NCBI RefSeq assembly: GCF_007713735.2
Contig: NZ_VMNW02000044.1
Coordinates: forward strand, 1-64,000
Origin: Amycolatopsis acidicola
GTDB lineage: Bacteria > Actinomycetota > Actinomycetes > Mycobacteriales > Pseudonocardiaceae
DNA length: 64,000 nt
Direction of reading: 5' to 3'
Shown: piece after piece, positions 44,359 through 52,468 of the stretch
Layout of the letters: each line of letters opens with the position of its first letter
Numbering within the stretch: the first letter of the stretch is position 1
Program-made: the position numbers and the translations under genes
Notes under the pieces: model-generated
Told to the model about the DNA's origin: nothing
The model's input: the letters and a program-made list of their open reading frames with translations, nothing else
The model's database searches: none

Positions 44359-45219
44359 TCACACGGAAGGCGGCACTCCTTCACATTCTGCGATCGCCGC
44401 GAAGTCCGTGACAGTCAACTGCTCACCACGCGTAGCCGGGTCGATACCCGCTGCACGCAACAACTTGCCCGCCCTGTCAGCCGATCCGGCCCAGCCGGCG
44501 AGCGCCGCGCGCAAAGTCTTGCGCCGCTGGGCGAACGCAGCGTCAACGACCGCGAACACGCTGTCACGATCGACGGAGGACGCGGGCTTTTCGGCCCGCT
44601 CGAAGGAAACCAGCGCCGAATCGACGTTCGGCACCGGCCAGAACACCGACCGCGGCACGGGCGCCACCTTGCGGGCGCGGCCGTACCACGCGATCTTCAC
44701 GCTCGGCACGCCGTAAGTGCGGCTGCCGGGGCCTGCGGCCATCCGGTCGGCCACCTCGGTCTGCACCATCACGAGCGCCCGCTCGAGCGAGGGCAGCTCG
44801 GCCAGCAGATGCAGCACCACCGGAACCGCGACGTTGTACGGGAGATTCGCGACCAACGTGGACGGCGGCGCAGGCAATTCGTCGGCACGGAGCTTCAACG
44901 CGTCCCGGGTCAGCACGGTGAAACGGGAAACCGCCTCAGGCGCCCGCTCCTCGACCGTGGCGGGCAACCGCGCCGCGAGCACCGGGTCGATCTCCACGGC
45001 GGCCACTTCGGCGCCCGAAGCCAGCAACCCGAGCGTCAGCGAACCGAGCCCGGGGCCGACCTCCAGCACGGAGTCCCCGGCACCGACCCCGGACAGTTCG
45101 ACGATGCGCCGGACCGTGTTGGGGTCGTGCACGAAGTTCTGGCCGAGCTTCTTGGTGGGCCGCACGTCCAACTCGGCGGCCAGCCCACGGATCTCGGCCG
45201 GACCGAGCAGTTGTGCCAC
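44359..45219 (-). CDS. ksgA: 16S rRNA dimethyladenosine transferase KsgA/RsmA
   Basis: A 286-residue SAM-dependent enzyme that dimethylates two adjacent adenines in the 3' helix 45 of 16S rRNA, a late step in 30S assembly. KKLGQNFVHDPNTVRRIV opens the Rossmann fold, LEVGPGLGSLTLGLL binds SAM, and NLPYNVAVPVVLHLL is the catalytic NLPY motif. I prefer the GTG at 45219 (VAQLLGPAEIRG); a TTG 18 nt upstream is possible. It lies downstream of rpfB as in mycobacteria, but 400 nt of repeats intervene. Confidence 0.95.
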   Translation of the reverse strand: MAQLLGPAEIRGLAAELDVRPTKKLGQNFVHDPNTVRRIVELSGVGAGDSVLEVGPGLGSLTLGLLASGAEVAAVEIDPVLAARLPATVEERAPEAVSRFTVLTRDALKLRADELPAPPSTLVANLPYNVAVPVVLHLLAELPSLERALVMVQTEVADRMAAGPGSRTYGVPSVKIAWYGRARKVAPVPRSVFWPVPNVDSALVSFERAEKPASSVDRDSVFAVVDAAFAQRRKTLRAALAGWAGSADRAGKLLRAAGIDPATRGEQLTVTDFAAIAECEGVPPSV

Positions 45220-45343
45220 GCGGGGAACTCTACCCAACGCCGGGAAAGGTTCCCCGCGAGCACGAACCGCTTCTTTTTAAAAGCGGCGGAGCCGCTTGCT
45301 GTGGGCCGTGCGCTGGCACCGCCGGGGGTTTGAATCGGCGGAG

Positions 45344-45571
45344 CCGCGCGGCGCGCGTCCGTTGAGGGTGGCGGTGGGAGACGGGTGGGCGGTTCCTGGC
45401 GAGGACAGCGCCGAAGTGGTGGGGACACTGTCGCGCGGAGCGCGTCCATCAGGGGTGGTGGTCGGGCTGGCGGGTGGGAATTCATGATGAGGCGATCCCA
45501 CAGCCAGGGGCCGCCTTGAATGTGGCTAGCCGCGCGCAGCGCGTCCGTTGAGGGTGGTGGCGGGTGACGGG
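45344..45571. repeat. Three-copy direct repeat between rpfB and ksgA
   Basis: Three related copies of about 40 nt (45344-45384, 45430-45467, 45530-45571) share the core CGCGCG-N-GCGCGTCC followed by GTTGAGGGTGG or ATCAGGGGTGG, at intervals of about 86 and 100 nt. The surrounding 45238-45618 shows no gene I can support. Confidence 0.75.
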
Positions 45572-45618
45572 AGGGGCCCCTACCCGCACCGCCACGCAAA
45601 CCGTGTTCAACCACAGCT

Positions 45619-47067
45619 TTAGGCCGCGCCGGCCTTCTTGGAGCAGACGGGCCATGCGCCCCAGCCCTGACCGGCTTGGACCTTTTCGGCGATCGCGATC
45701 TGTTCCGTGCGGCTGGCCTGGTAGGCGTGCTGCGCGTAGGCGCCGCCGCCGTAGGCGAGCCAGGTGCTGTTGGTGAACTGCAGGCCACCCTCGAAACCGT
45801 TGCCGGTGTTGGCGGCCCAGTTGCCGGTGGACTCGCACTGCGCGATCTTGTCCCAGATCGCGGAGCCGCTGATCTCCGGCTCCTTGGTGCCGATCCGGAT
45901 GATCTTCGGCTTGGCCTCGGTGAGGACCTTGACCGAGAGCTGCTCGCGGTTGGTCTCCTGGCCGTTCTTCTTGGTGATCCGGTAGGTGACCAGCTGGGTC
46001 CCCGGCGTACCCGGGTCCTGCACGACCGTCTTGCCCGAATCGAGCGTGTCGTCCTTGATCTGCTGAACCGGCGGGTCGATGCTCTCCTGCTGGTTGATCA
46101 CCGAGACACCGGTGCGGCTGATGTGCACCTCGGCGTTGTTGGCGATCTTGAAGTCCAGCCCGCCCTCGACCTGGTCGTCCGGACCGAGGGAGAGGTTCTG
46201 GTCCTTGAGGAACTCGCCCGCGGTGACCGCGGTGGTGGTCACCTGGTGCGGCGCGCTGTCGCCGTCGAACACGGTGACGGTCTTGAGGGTCTTGACCTCC
46301 AGGGTCGACCCCTGCAGCGGCAGCTCGGCGTTCGGCGCCATCGACGTCCATGCGCCGGGCGCGAGCTGGTCGGACACGCCCAGCTGGTCCAGCGCCTCCT
46401 GCACCGTCTCGGCGCGGACCCAGGAGTCCCTGGCGACGCCGTCGACGATCAGGTTCAGGTGGCGGCCGCGGTCGAGCTTGATCGTCCCGCCGTCGCCGAC
46501 CGGAGCCTGCGGGGACGGGGAGAGCGCGTCGTGGTCGCCGACGGAGATGCCGGCGTCCTCGAGGACCTCGCCGACCGTCTTGCCGTAGCTGTGCACGGTC
46601 TGCTCGTGGCCGTCGACGTCGACGGTGACGCTCTTGTTCATCGCCAGCGCGGCCGCGCCGCCGCCGGTGATGCTGATGAGCAGGGCCAGGACCGAGCCGC
46701 GGAGGAACCGCCGCTTCCAGGTCTTGACCGCGGATACGAGGGCCCGCTCGGGCTCCTCCTGCGCCTCGGCCGTCGCCGTCCGGTCCTGCGAGGCAGCATC
46801 CGGGATGGCGATCGGGGGCAGCATGGTGGTCTCGGCGTTGATCAGCCGGATGAGCTCGTCCACGTCGAGCTCGGCCTCGGCCATCATGTCGTCGGCGCCG
46901 GGCCCGAGGACCGTTCGCACGTCGTGCTCGGTGATGGACAGCTCGTCGGAGAAGTCCCAGTCCTCTTCCGGCGTCGGCCAGTCGAGCGTTCCGACACCAC
47001 CCGCCGGAGAACCGAACCAGTTCGTGTCGTCGAGGCGCGTGTCGGCGTGTCTACTACCAGCAGTCAC
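45619..47067 (-). CDS. rpfB: Resuscitation-promoting factor RpfB
   Basis: A 482-residue cell-wall enzyme that cleaves peptidoglycan glycan strands and wakes dormant cells. An acidic cytoplasmic N-terminus (1-115) precedes one transmembrane helix (about 122-140). Three DUF348 repeats follow (VDVDGHEQTVHSYGKTVGEV is the first), then a G5 domain (near 325-400, TVVQDPGTPGTQLVTYRIT) and the C-terminal transglycosylase-like domain with catalytic Glu412 (IAQCESTGNW) and Cys411/Cys475. GTG start with weak RBS. Its 5' leader has a potential pseudoknot. Confidence 0.95.
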   Translation of the reverse strand: MTAGSRHADTRLDDTNWFGSPAGGVGTLDWPTPEEDWDFSDELSITEHDVRTVLGPGADDMMAEAELDVDELIRLINAETTMLPPIAIPDAASQDRTATAEAQEEPERALVSAVKTWKRRFLRGSVLALLISITGGGAAALAMNKSVTVDVDGHEQTVHSYGKTVGEVLEDAGISVGDHDALSPSPQAPVGDGGTIKLDRGRHLNLIVDGVARDSWVRAETVQEALDQLGVSDQLAPGAWTSMAPNAELPLQGSTLEVKTLKTVTVFDGDSAPHQVTTTAVTAGEFLKDQNLSLGPDDQVEGGLDFKIANNAEVHISRTGVSVINQQESIDPPVQQIKDDTLDSGKTVVQDPGTPGTQLVTYRITKKNGQETNREQLSVKVLTEAKPKIIRIGTKEPEISGSAIWDKIAQCESTGNWAANTGNGFEGGLQFTNSTWLAYGGGAYAQHAYQASRTEQIAIAEKVQAGQGWGAWPVCSKKAGAA

Positions 47068-47068
47068 A

Positions 47069-47140
47069 GCAGGTCGTTCCCTTTCGCACTAGCGGCATCC
47101 ACACCTGAAGTCATCCCCGATCGACCTGCACTGACTTCAG
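47069..47140 (-). promoter_or_regulatory. rpfB 5' leader with potential pseudoknot
   Basis: On the minus strand a perfect 9-bp stem CTGAAGTCA/TGACTTCAG (47132-47140 with 47105-47113) encloses an 18-nt loop. Eight loop bases, GCAGGTCG (47122-47129), are exactly complementary to CGACCTGC (47069-47076), which ends 1 nt before the rpfB GTG. Pairing would make an H-type pseudoknot that occludes the translation start. In M. tuberculosis an RNA switch upstream of rpfB-ksgA-ispE has been reported, as I recall. Confidence 0.6.
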
Positions 47141-47230
47141 CTGCGGGATGTGCTGACCGATTAATCGAGCGGCACGATCACGGGACAGTAACGGGTCACG
47201 GGGGGTTGCGCAAACACCCCCTGGAATCTC

Positions 47231-47244
47231 GTGACGTCCATCAC
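47231..47244. promoter_or_regulatory. CRP-like site upstream of rpfB
   Basis: GTGACGTCCATCAC has the GTGA-N6-TCAC pattern of cAMP-receptor-protein sites. It lies about 165 nt upstream of the rpfB start. Mycobacterial CRP is known to control rpfA through such a site; here the assignment is by pattern only. Confidence 0.45.
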
Positions 47245-47255
47245 TCGGCCGTGTG

Positions 47256-47271
47256 GTGCAAGCGCTTTCAC
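47256..47271. promoter_or_regulatory. LacI-family operator-like palindrome
   Basis: GTGCAAGCGCTTTCAC is a 16-bp palindrome with one mismatched pair and the AAGCGCTT core common to LacI/GalR operators. It lies 12 bp from the CRP-like site, in the tatD-rpfB gap. No LacI-type regulator is encoded in the window. Confidence 0.4.
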
Positions 47272-47287
47272 GAATGTCGCAATCCGT

Positions 47288-48121
47288 TCAACTCGTTGTG
47301 ACGGAAGGGAGTCGGAACACACGCTCCGCATTGAGGCAAGCCGCCGAAGCGATTTCTTCCGTCTCCTGTTCACGCAGCTCAGCGAGGTAGCGGACGGTGT
47401 ACGCGGTGCAGTACGGCTCGTTCGGCCTGCCGCGGTACGGATGCGGCGTCAGGAACGGCGCGTCCGTTTCCACCAGGAACTGCTCCGAAGGGACCAACTT
47501 CGCGGCCTCCTGCAACTCGCGCGCGTTGCGAAAGGTCACTGTGCCCGCGAAGGACAGAACGTAGCCCGCTGCTATGCACCTGCGGGCAATCCCGGCATCC
47601 CCGGAGAAACAGTGGAAGACGACCTCATCGGGCGCGCCCTCCTCGTCCAGGATGCGGAGTACGTCCTCGTGCGCGTCGCGGTCGTGGATCATCAGCGGCT
47701 TGCCGACCCGCTTGGCGAGGTCGATGTGCCAGCGGAACGCCTCCTGCTGGGCGTCGTGCGGCGAGTAGTCCCAGTAGTAGTCCAGCCCGGTCTCGCCGAC
47801 GGCCACGACGCGCTCGGCGCGGGCCAGACGCTCCACTTCGGACTGTTCCGCGGCGCCGAAATCCTTGGTACGCGTGGGATGTATCGCCACCGCGGCGAAC
47901 ACCCGGCTGTCCCATGTGGACGCCTCGGCGGCCCAGCGGGCGGCGTCGAGGTCGTCCGCGACCGTCACGACGCGGGTCACCCCCGCCGCTTCCGCCCTGT
48001 CCACCATCTCGGTCACTTCGGCCGCGGTGCCCGCCCCGCAGGCGTCGAGATGGGTGTGCGCGTCGACCACCGGCGCCGGAAGCCGCTCCGGCACCGGCGG
48101 TCGTTCCTTCTTATTCGGCAC
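47288..48121 (-). CDS. tatD: TatD-family metal-dependent deoxyribonuclease
   Basis: A 277-residue TIM-barrel hydrolase. The metal-binding HxH is His22/His24 in VVDAHTHLDACG; AVGETGLDYYWDYSPHDAQ supplies the Glu/Asp ligands; LMIHDRDAHEDVLRIL and VFHCFSGDAGIARRC complete the site. TatD proteins degrade DNA in repair or recycling. It overlaps metG by 11 nt at its start, the metG-tatD-rpfB order of M. tuberculosis Rv1007-Rv1009. Confidence 0.94.
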   Translation of the reverse strand: MPNKKERPPVPERLPAPVVDAHTHLDACGAGTAAEVTEMVDRAEAAGVTRVVTVADDLDAARWAAEASTWDSRVFAAVAIHPTRTKDFGAAEQSEVERLARAERVVAVGETGLDYYWDYSPHDAQQEAFRWHIDLAKRVGKPLMIHDRDAHEDVLRILDEEGAPDEVVFHCFSGDAGIARRCIAAGYVLSFAGTVTFRNARELQEAAKLVPSEQFLVETDAPFLTPHPYRGRPNEPYCTAYTVRYLAELREQETEEIASAACLNAERVFRLPSVTTS

Positions 48122-49910
48122 TTTCGATCGGGGCCCACTCCGGCCCGGTCTCGCCGAGCTTCGGGTCCAGCTTCGCGAACAGCGGGCTCGGCTTGGCCAG
48201 CGGCCTGCCGACCTCGATCGGCGTGGACTCCCAGCGCGCCTGCTCGCGCGCGTAGTCCCCGGTGAGGATCGGGTTGGTGCGGCCGGCGATGTCGAGGTCC
48301 TCGACCTCCTGCAGCTCCGGCTGCGCCGCCCACACGCCCGTGCCGCCCAGCGCCTCGTGCACCTTCTGCGCCGAATGCGGCAGGAACGGCGTCAGCAGCG
48401 TGTTCGCGTCGGACACCACCTGCAGCGCGGTGTGCAGCACCGCGTCGCGCCTTTCCGGGTCCTCCTTGAGCTTCCACGGCTCCTGGTCCGAGAGGTACCT
48501 GTTCGCCGCCGTGACGACACGCATCGCCTCCGCGGCCGCCAGCTTGAACCGCGAACGCTGCAGATGCCCGCCCGCGGTCTCGAAAGCCTTGCGGGACAGC
48601 GCCTTCAGCTCCTCGTCCGCCGCGGCGGGCTTGGTCGGCGCCGGGATCGCCCCGTTGTTCTTGTGTGCCATCGAGATGGACCGGTTCACGAGGTTGCCCC
48701 ACTCGTTGGCCAGCTCGAAGTTGGTCCGGCGGACGAACTCGTCCCAGGTGAAGTCGGTGTCCTGGGTTTCCGGGCCCGCCACGGAGATGAAGTACCGCAA
48801 CGTGTCCGGCCCGAACTCGCGCAGGAAGTCGTGCACGTAGATCACGGTGCCGCGCGAGGTGGAGAACTTCGAGCCGCTCATGGTGAGGAACTCGCTGGAG
48901 ACGATCTCGTCCGGCAGGTTCAGCGTGCCGTAGGTGCCGATCTCGCCGCCGCGGTCCCCCGCGCCGTTGTGCCCGAGCAGCAGCGCGGGCCAGATCTGGG
49001 CGTGGAAGGTGATGTTGTCCTTGCCCATGAAGTAGTAGCCCCGCGCGTCGGGGTTGGTCCACCACTCCTGCCAGGCGTCCGGGTTCCCGCTGCGGCGCGC
49101 CCATTCCACGCTCGCCGAGAAGTAGCCGATCACCGCGTCGAACCAGACGTAGAACCGCTTGAGCGGCTGGTCGCGCCAGCCGTCCAGCGGCACCTTCACG
49201 CCCCAGTCCAGGTCACGGGTGATCGCCCGCGGCCGCATGTCGTCGACAAGGTTCTTGGTGAACTTGAGGACGTTGGGCCGCCAGTCGGTGCGGGTGGAGA
49301 GCCATTTGCCCAGCGTGTCGGTGAACGCGGGCAGGTCGAGGAAGAGGTGCTCGGTCTCGACGAACTCCGGCTTCTCACCGTTGACCCGCGACCTCGGGTT
49401 GATCAGGTCGGTCGGGTCGAGCTGGTTGCCGCAGTTGTCGCACTGGTCGCCGCGCGCGCCGTCGTACCCGCAGATCGGGCAGGTGCCCTCGATGTAGCGG
49501 TCGGGCAGGGTGCGCCCGGTGGACGGGCTGATCGCGCCCGTGGTGGTCCTCGGCACGACGTAGCCGTTCCGGTACAGCGACAGGAAGATCTGCTGCACCA
49601 CGTCGGCGTGGTTGCCCGTGGTGGTCCGGGTGAACAGGTCGTAGCTGAGCCCGAGGCCTTGGAGGTCCGAGCCGATCTGGAGGGCGTACTTGTCCACCGT
49701 CTGCTGCGGGGTGAGGCCCTCGTTGTCCGCCTGGACGGTGATCGGGGTGCCGTGTTCGTCGGTACCGGAGACCATGAGCACCCGGTTGCCGATCATTCGC
49801 TGGTAGCGCGAGAAGACGTCCGACGGGACTCCGAAACCGGAAACGTGGCCGATGTGACGGGGCCCGTTGGCATAGGGCCAGGCCACCGCCGTCAACACAG
49901 GGGTGCTCAT
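48111..49910 (-). CDS. metG: Methionyl-tRNA synthetase
   Basis: A 599-residue class I aminoacyl-tRNA synthetase. The HIGH motif is in VAWPYANGPRHIGHVSGFG near residue 8-26; the KMSKS counterpart is MSGSKFSTSRG; and the zinc knuckle is CPICGYDGARGDQCDNCG. An anticodon-binding alpha domain follows to about 560. There is no C-terminal tRNA-binding dimer domain. Its ATG is 48 nt from the divergent padR start, with a palindrome between them. Confidence 0.97.
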   Translation of the reverse strand: MSTPVLTAVAWPYANGPRHIGHVSGFGVPSDVFSRYQRMIGNRVLMVSGTDEHGTPITVQADNEGLTPQQTVDKYALQIGSDLQGLGLSYDLFTRTTTGNHADVVQQIFLSLYRNGYVVPRTTTGAISPSTGRTLPDRYIEGTCPICGYDGARGDQCDNCGNQLDPTDLINPRSRVNGEKPEFVETEHLFLDLPAFTDTLGKWLSTRTDWRPNVLKFTKNLVDDMRPRAITRDLDWGVKVPLDGWRDQPLKRFYVWFDAVIGYFSASVEWARRSGNPDAWQEWWTNPDARGYYFMGKDNITFHAQIWPALLLGHNGAGDRGGEIGTYGTLNLPDEIVSSEFLTMSGSKFSTSRGTVIYVHDFLREFGPDTLRYFISVAGPETQDTDFTWDEFVRRTNFELANEWGNLVNRSISMAHKNNGAIPAPTKPAAADEELKALSRKAFETAGGHLQRSRFKLAAAEAMRVVTAANRYLSDQEPWKLKEDPERRDAVLHTALQVVSDANTLLTPFLPHSAQKVHEALGGTGVWAAQPELQEVEDLDIAGRTNPILTGDYAREQARWESTPIEVGRPLAKPSPLFAKLDPKLGETGPEWAPIESAE

Positions 49911-49927
49911 GCTTTATTAGCGTACGG

Positions 49928-49941
49928 GGGTACTCGTACCC
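49928..49941. promoter_or_regulatory. Palindrome between metG and padR
   Basis: GGGTAC-TC-GTACCC is a perfect 14-bp palindrome 18 nt upstream of the padR start and 17 nt upstream of metG. It may be a binding site for an unknown regulator or part of a promoter. It does not match the palindromes upstream of the drr-type ABC genes. Confidence 0.4.
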
Positions 49942-49958
49942 GTTATCCGGAGGTGCAG

Positions 49959-50594
49959 GTGTCGGCCACCAGGCTGCTCGTGCTCGGCGTCGTGCGGATG
50001 CACGGCAAGGCACACGGCTACCAGGTGCGCCGCGACCTGCTCACGTGGTCGGCCGACAAATGGGCCAACGTGCAGCCCGGTTCGATCTACCACGCGCTGA
50101 AGAAGATGACGGCCGAGCAACTGCTCGAACAGGTGGACACGGAACAGGGCGCGGGCCCGGACCGGGTCGCCTACCAGCTGACCGCCGACGGCGAGACGGA
50201 GTTCCGCCGGCTGCTCGGGCAGGCGCTGGCCGACCCCGACCCGAACGGCCACGAGCGTTCGGCCGCGATCGTGCTGATGCCCGCGCTCCCCAGGGACAGG
50301 GTGATCGGGCTGCTGAAGCAGCAGCTGGTGAAGCTGGAAGCCGACGAGCGCACGGCGGAACTGCTGACCGAAGAAGGCAAGGACACCGAAGAGCCCGAGC
50401 ACGTGCGCGAGCTGTTCCGGCTGTGGCAGGTGCACGCGGGCGCGAGCGTGCGCTGGCTGCGCGACCTCATCTCCCGGCTCGAAGCCGGGGAGTACCGGAT
50501 GGCGGATGACGCCGGACAGTCATTCGGCAAACCGCCCACCCGTCGCCCGACCACCACCCCTGATCGAGACGCTTCGCGCCACCAACCTCTCTGA
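49959..50594 (+). CDS. PadR-family transcriptional regulator
   Basis: A 211-residue regulator. The winged helix (about 1-85) reads TRLLVLGVVRMHGKAHGYQV, VQPGSIYHALKKMTAEQLLE and YQLTADGETEFRRLL, typical of PadR. The C-terminal part (95-180) is the Vir-type helical dimerisation domain. The GTG at 49959 has GGAGG 5 nt upstream. It lies directly upstream of the DrrAB-like exporter genes, whose promoter carries two palindromic sites that it probably binds. Confidence 0.9.
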   Translation: MSATRLLVLGVVRMHGKAHGYQVRRDLLTWSADKWANVQPGSIYHALKKMTAEQLLEQVDTEQGAGPDRVAYQLTADGETEFRRLLGQALADPDPNGHERSAAIVLMPALPRDRVIGLLKQQLVKLEADERTAELLTEEGKDTEEPEHVRELFRLWQVHAGASVRWLRDLISRLEAGEYRMADDAGQSFGKPPTRRPTTTPDRDASRHQPL

Positions 50595-50607
50595 TCAAAT
50601 TTGACTA
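50592..50607. promoter_or_regulatory. PadR operator-like site 1 (overlaps -35)
   Basis: TGATCAAATTTGACTA is an imperfect palindrome sharing the half-site TTGACTA with site 2. It overlaps the last bases of padR and the -35 of the ABC promoter. Confidence 0.6.
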
Positions 50608-50629
50608 CACGCCGATACTTCGGGATAAA
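50601..50629 (+). promoter_or_regulatory. Promoter of the DrrAB-like ABC operon
   Basis: TTGACT (50601-50606) and GATAAA (50624-50629) are 17 bp apart, close to the sigma-70 consensus. Operator-like palindromes sit over the -35 and about 15 bp after the -10. Confidence 0.65.
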
Positions 50630-50644
50630 GGTGCGTGGACTCGC

Positions 50645-50660
50645 TAGTCAAACTTGACTA
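50645..50660. promoter_or_regulatory. PadR operator-like site 2
   Basis: TAGTCAA-AC-TTGACTA is a perfect 16-bp palindrome downstream of the -10, where a bound PadR dimer would block elongation. The centre is 53 bp from that of site 1. Confidence 0.75.
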
Positions 50661-50677
50661 CAGGGAAAGGGGATCCC

Positions 50678-51667
50678 ATGATCAAGGCACGCGGTCTCGC
50701 GCGGAAGTTCACCGCGCGCGGCCGCACGGTCGAGGCCGTCAAAGGCGTCGACCTCGATGTCGCGGAGGGGGAGCTCGTCGGCTTCTTGGGCCCGAACGGG
50801 GCAGGGAAGACGACGACGCTGCGCATGCTCACCACGCTGCTCCGGCCGACGGCGGGTGAAGCGACCGTCGGGGGTTGCGATCTGCTGAAGGACCCGCTCG
50901 GTGTCCGCCGCCGGATCGGGTACGTCGCGCAGGGCGGCGGCACGGCCGACGAATGCAAGGTGATCGAGGAAATCGAGCTGCAGGGCCAGCTCTACCGGTT
51001 GTCGAAGACGGCAGCGCGCAAGCGTGGCGCGGAGCTGACCCAGCAACTCGACCTGACGGGCCTGGACCAGCGGCTCACGAAAACGCTTTCCGGCGGCCAG
51101 AAACGGCGGCTGGACATCGCGCTGAGCCTGATCCACGACCCGAAGCTGCTGTTCTTCGACGAGCCGACGACCGGGCTCGACCCGCAGAGCCGGGCGAACC
51201 TGTGGGAGCACATCCGCAGGCTGCGCACCGAACACGGGGTGACGCTGTTCCTCACCACGCACTACCTCGACGAGGCCGACTCGCTGTGCGACCGGATCCT
51301 CGTGATCGACAACGGGGAGATCGTGGCCGAGGGCAGCCCGGACTCACTCAAGGCGCGGGTCTCCGGCGACGGCGTGACCGTCGGCGTCGAGGCGGAGTTC
51401 GTGGCGCGGGCTGCGGAGATCGCCGGGCAGCTGCCCGGCGCGCACGAAGTGACCACAGTGGACAGTTCCGTTTCGTTCCGGGTGCCGCGCGGGGACACCG
51501 CGATGCCGGAACTGCTGCGCGCGCTGGACGGAGCGGGCATCGCGATGACCGCGATGGAGGTTCGCCGCCCCACACTGGACGACGTGTTCCTGAACCTGAC
51601 CGGCCGCAGTCTGCGCGACGCCGAAGCGGGCGCGCCCCAGCAACCGGAGGCCGCCAATGTTGCGTGA
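50678..51667 (+). CDS. ABC exporter ATPase, DrrA type
   Basis: A 329-residue ATPase with Walker A GPNGAGKTTT, signature LSGGQKRRLDIALSL, Walker B LLFFDEPTTGLDPQSR and switch His in LFLTTHYLDEAD. The C-terminal 90 residues (ending ALDGAGIAMTAMEVRRPTLD, DVFLNLTGRSL) are the DUF4162-like extension of daunorubicin-resistance ATPases. It powers the permease encoded next, probably to export a drug or lipid. ATG preceded by GGGAAAGGGG. It overlaps the permease gene by 11 nt. Confidence 0.93.
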   Translation: MIKARGLARKFTARGRTVEAVKGVDLDVAEGELVGFLGPNGAGKTTTLRMLTTLLRPTAGEATVGGCDLLKDPLGVRRRIGYVAQGGGTADECKVIEEIELQGQLYRLSKTAARKRGAELTQQLDLTGLDQRLTKTLSGGQKRRLDIALSLIHDPKLLFFDEPTTGLDPQSRANLWEHIRRLRTEHGVTLFLTTHYLDEADSLCDRILVIDNGEIVAEGSPDSLKARVSGDGVTVGVEAEFVARAAEIAGQLPGAHEVTTVDSSVSFRVPRGDTAMPELLRALDGAGIAMTAMEVRRPTLDDVFLNLTGRSLRDAEAGAPQQPEAANVA

Positions 51668-52424
51668 CACCTGGCTGATCTTCCGGCGTGATCTCGCGCT
51701 GTCGCTGCGGAATCCCGCCTGGATCATGATCGGCATCATGCAGCCGGTGCTGTACCTGGTGCTGTTCGGCCCGCTGATGGAGAAGGTCGTGAACTCCACG
51801 CCGGGCTTCCCGCCGGGCAGCAGCTGGACCATCCTGACCCCGGCGCTGATCATCCAGCTGGCGTTGTTCAGCTCGTCCTTCGCCGGTTTCTCGCTGCTGG
51901 TGGACTATCGCAGCGGAGTGCTGGAGCGGCTGCGCGTCACGCCAGCCAGCCGCGTCGCGCTGCTGCTGGGCAAGGTGCTGAACAACTCGATCCAGGCGGT
52001 GGTGCAGGCGATCCTGATCACCGTGCTGGCGTATCTGGTGTTCGGCCTGGACGCGCCGATCGGCGGGGTGCTGCTGAGCCTGGTGATCGTGGCGCTGACA
52101 GCGATCACGCTTTCCTCGGCGTCCTACGCCGTGGCGCTGACGATCAAGAGCGAGCAGGCTTTCCCGGCGTTGCTGAACGCGGTGCTGATGCCGGTACTGC
52201 TGTTGTCGGGGATCCTGCTGCCGATCACCAGCATCCTGGCTCCGAACTGGTTGTACACGATTTCGCGGATCAACCCGTTCACGCACGTGGTCGACGCCGA
52301 ACGCGCCAGCTTCCGCGGCGACTACACGTTCGACGGGCTGGTCTTCGGCGGGATCATCCTGCTCGTGATGGCCGCGCTCGCGGTGTTCTGGGGCGCCAGG
52401 ACGTTCCAGCGCGAGAACGCGTAG
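51657..52424 (+). CDS. ABC-2 type exporter permease, DrrB type
   Basis: A 255-residue integral membrane protein with six hydrophobic segments (about 20-42, 58-80, 105-130, 138-163, 170-192, 228-248). The family landmarks SGVLERLRVTPASRVALLLG and MPVLLLSGILLPI are present. It forms the pore of the PadR-controlled exporter. Start overlaps the ATPase gene. A large bidirectional hairpin follows the stop. Confidence 0.92.
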   Translation: MLRDTWLIFRRDLALSLRNPAWIMIGIMQPVLYLVLFGPLMEKVVNSTPGFPPGSSWTILTPALIIQLALFSSSFAGFSLLVDYRSGVLERLRVTPASRVALLLGKVLNNSIQAVVQAILITVLAYLVFGLDAPIGGVLLSLVIVALTAITLSSASYAVALTIKSEQAFPALLNAVLMPVLLLSGILLPITSILAPNWLYTISRINPFTHVVDAERASFRGDYTFDGLVFGGIILLVMAALAVFWGARTFQRENA

Positions 52425-52427
52425 AAA

Positions 52428-52468
52428 GCGGCTTCTCCGGCGGCCACGACAGCCGCCGGAGAAACCGC
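52428..52468. terminator. Bidirectional terminator hairpin
   Basis: Arms 52428-52444 and 52452-52468 pair (TTCTCCGGCGGC with GCCGCCGGAGAA perfectly, then GCGG/CCGC across a bulge) around a 7-nt loop, filling the whole gap between the converging permease and small Gly-rich protein genes. Confidence 0.85.

Noticed and set aside
47068..47287. ydaO-type c-di-AMP riboswitch upstream of rpfB
   Set aside because: Streptomycete rpf genes often have one, but the conserved GGGGGAaCCA and GGGUGAA elements are not present here.
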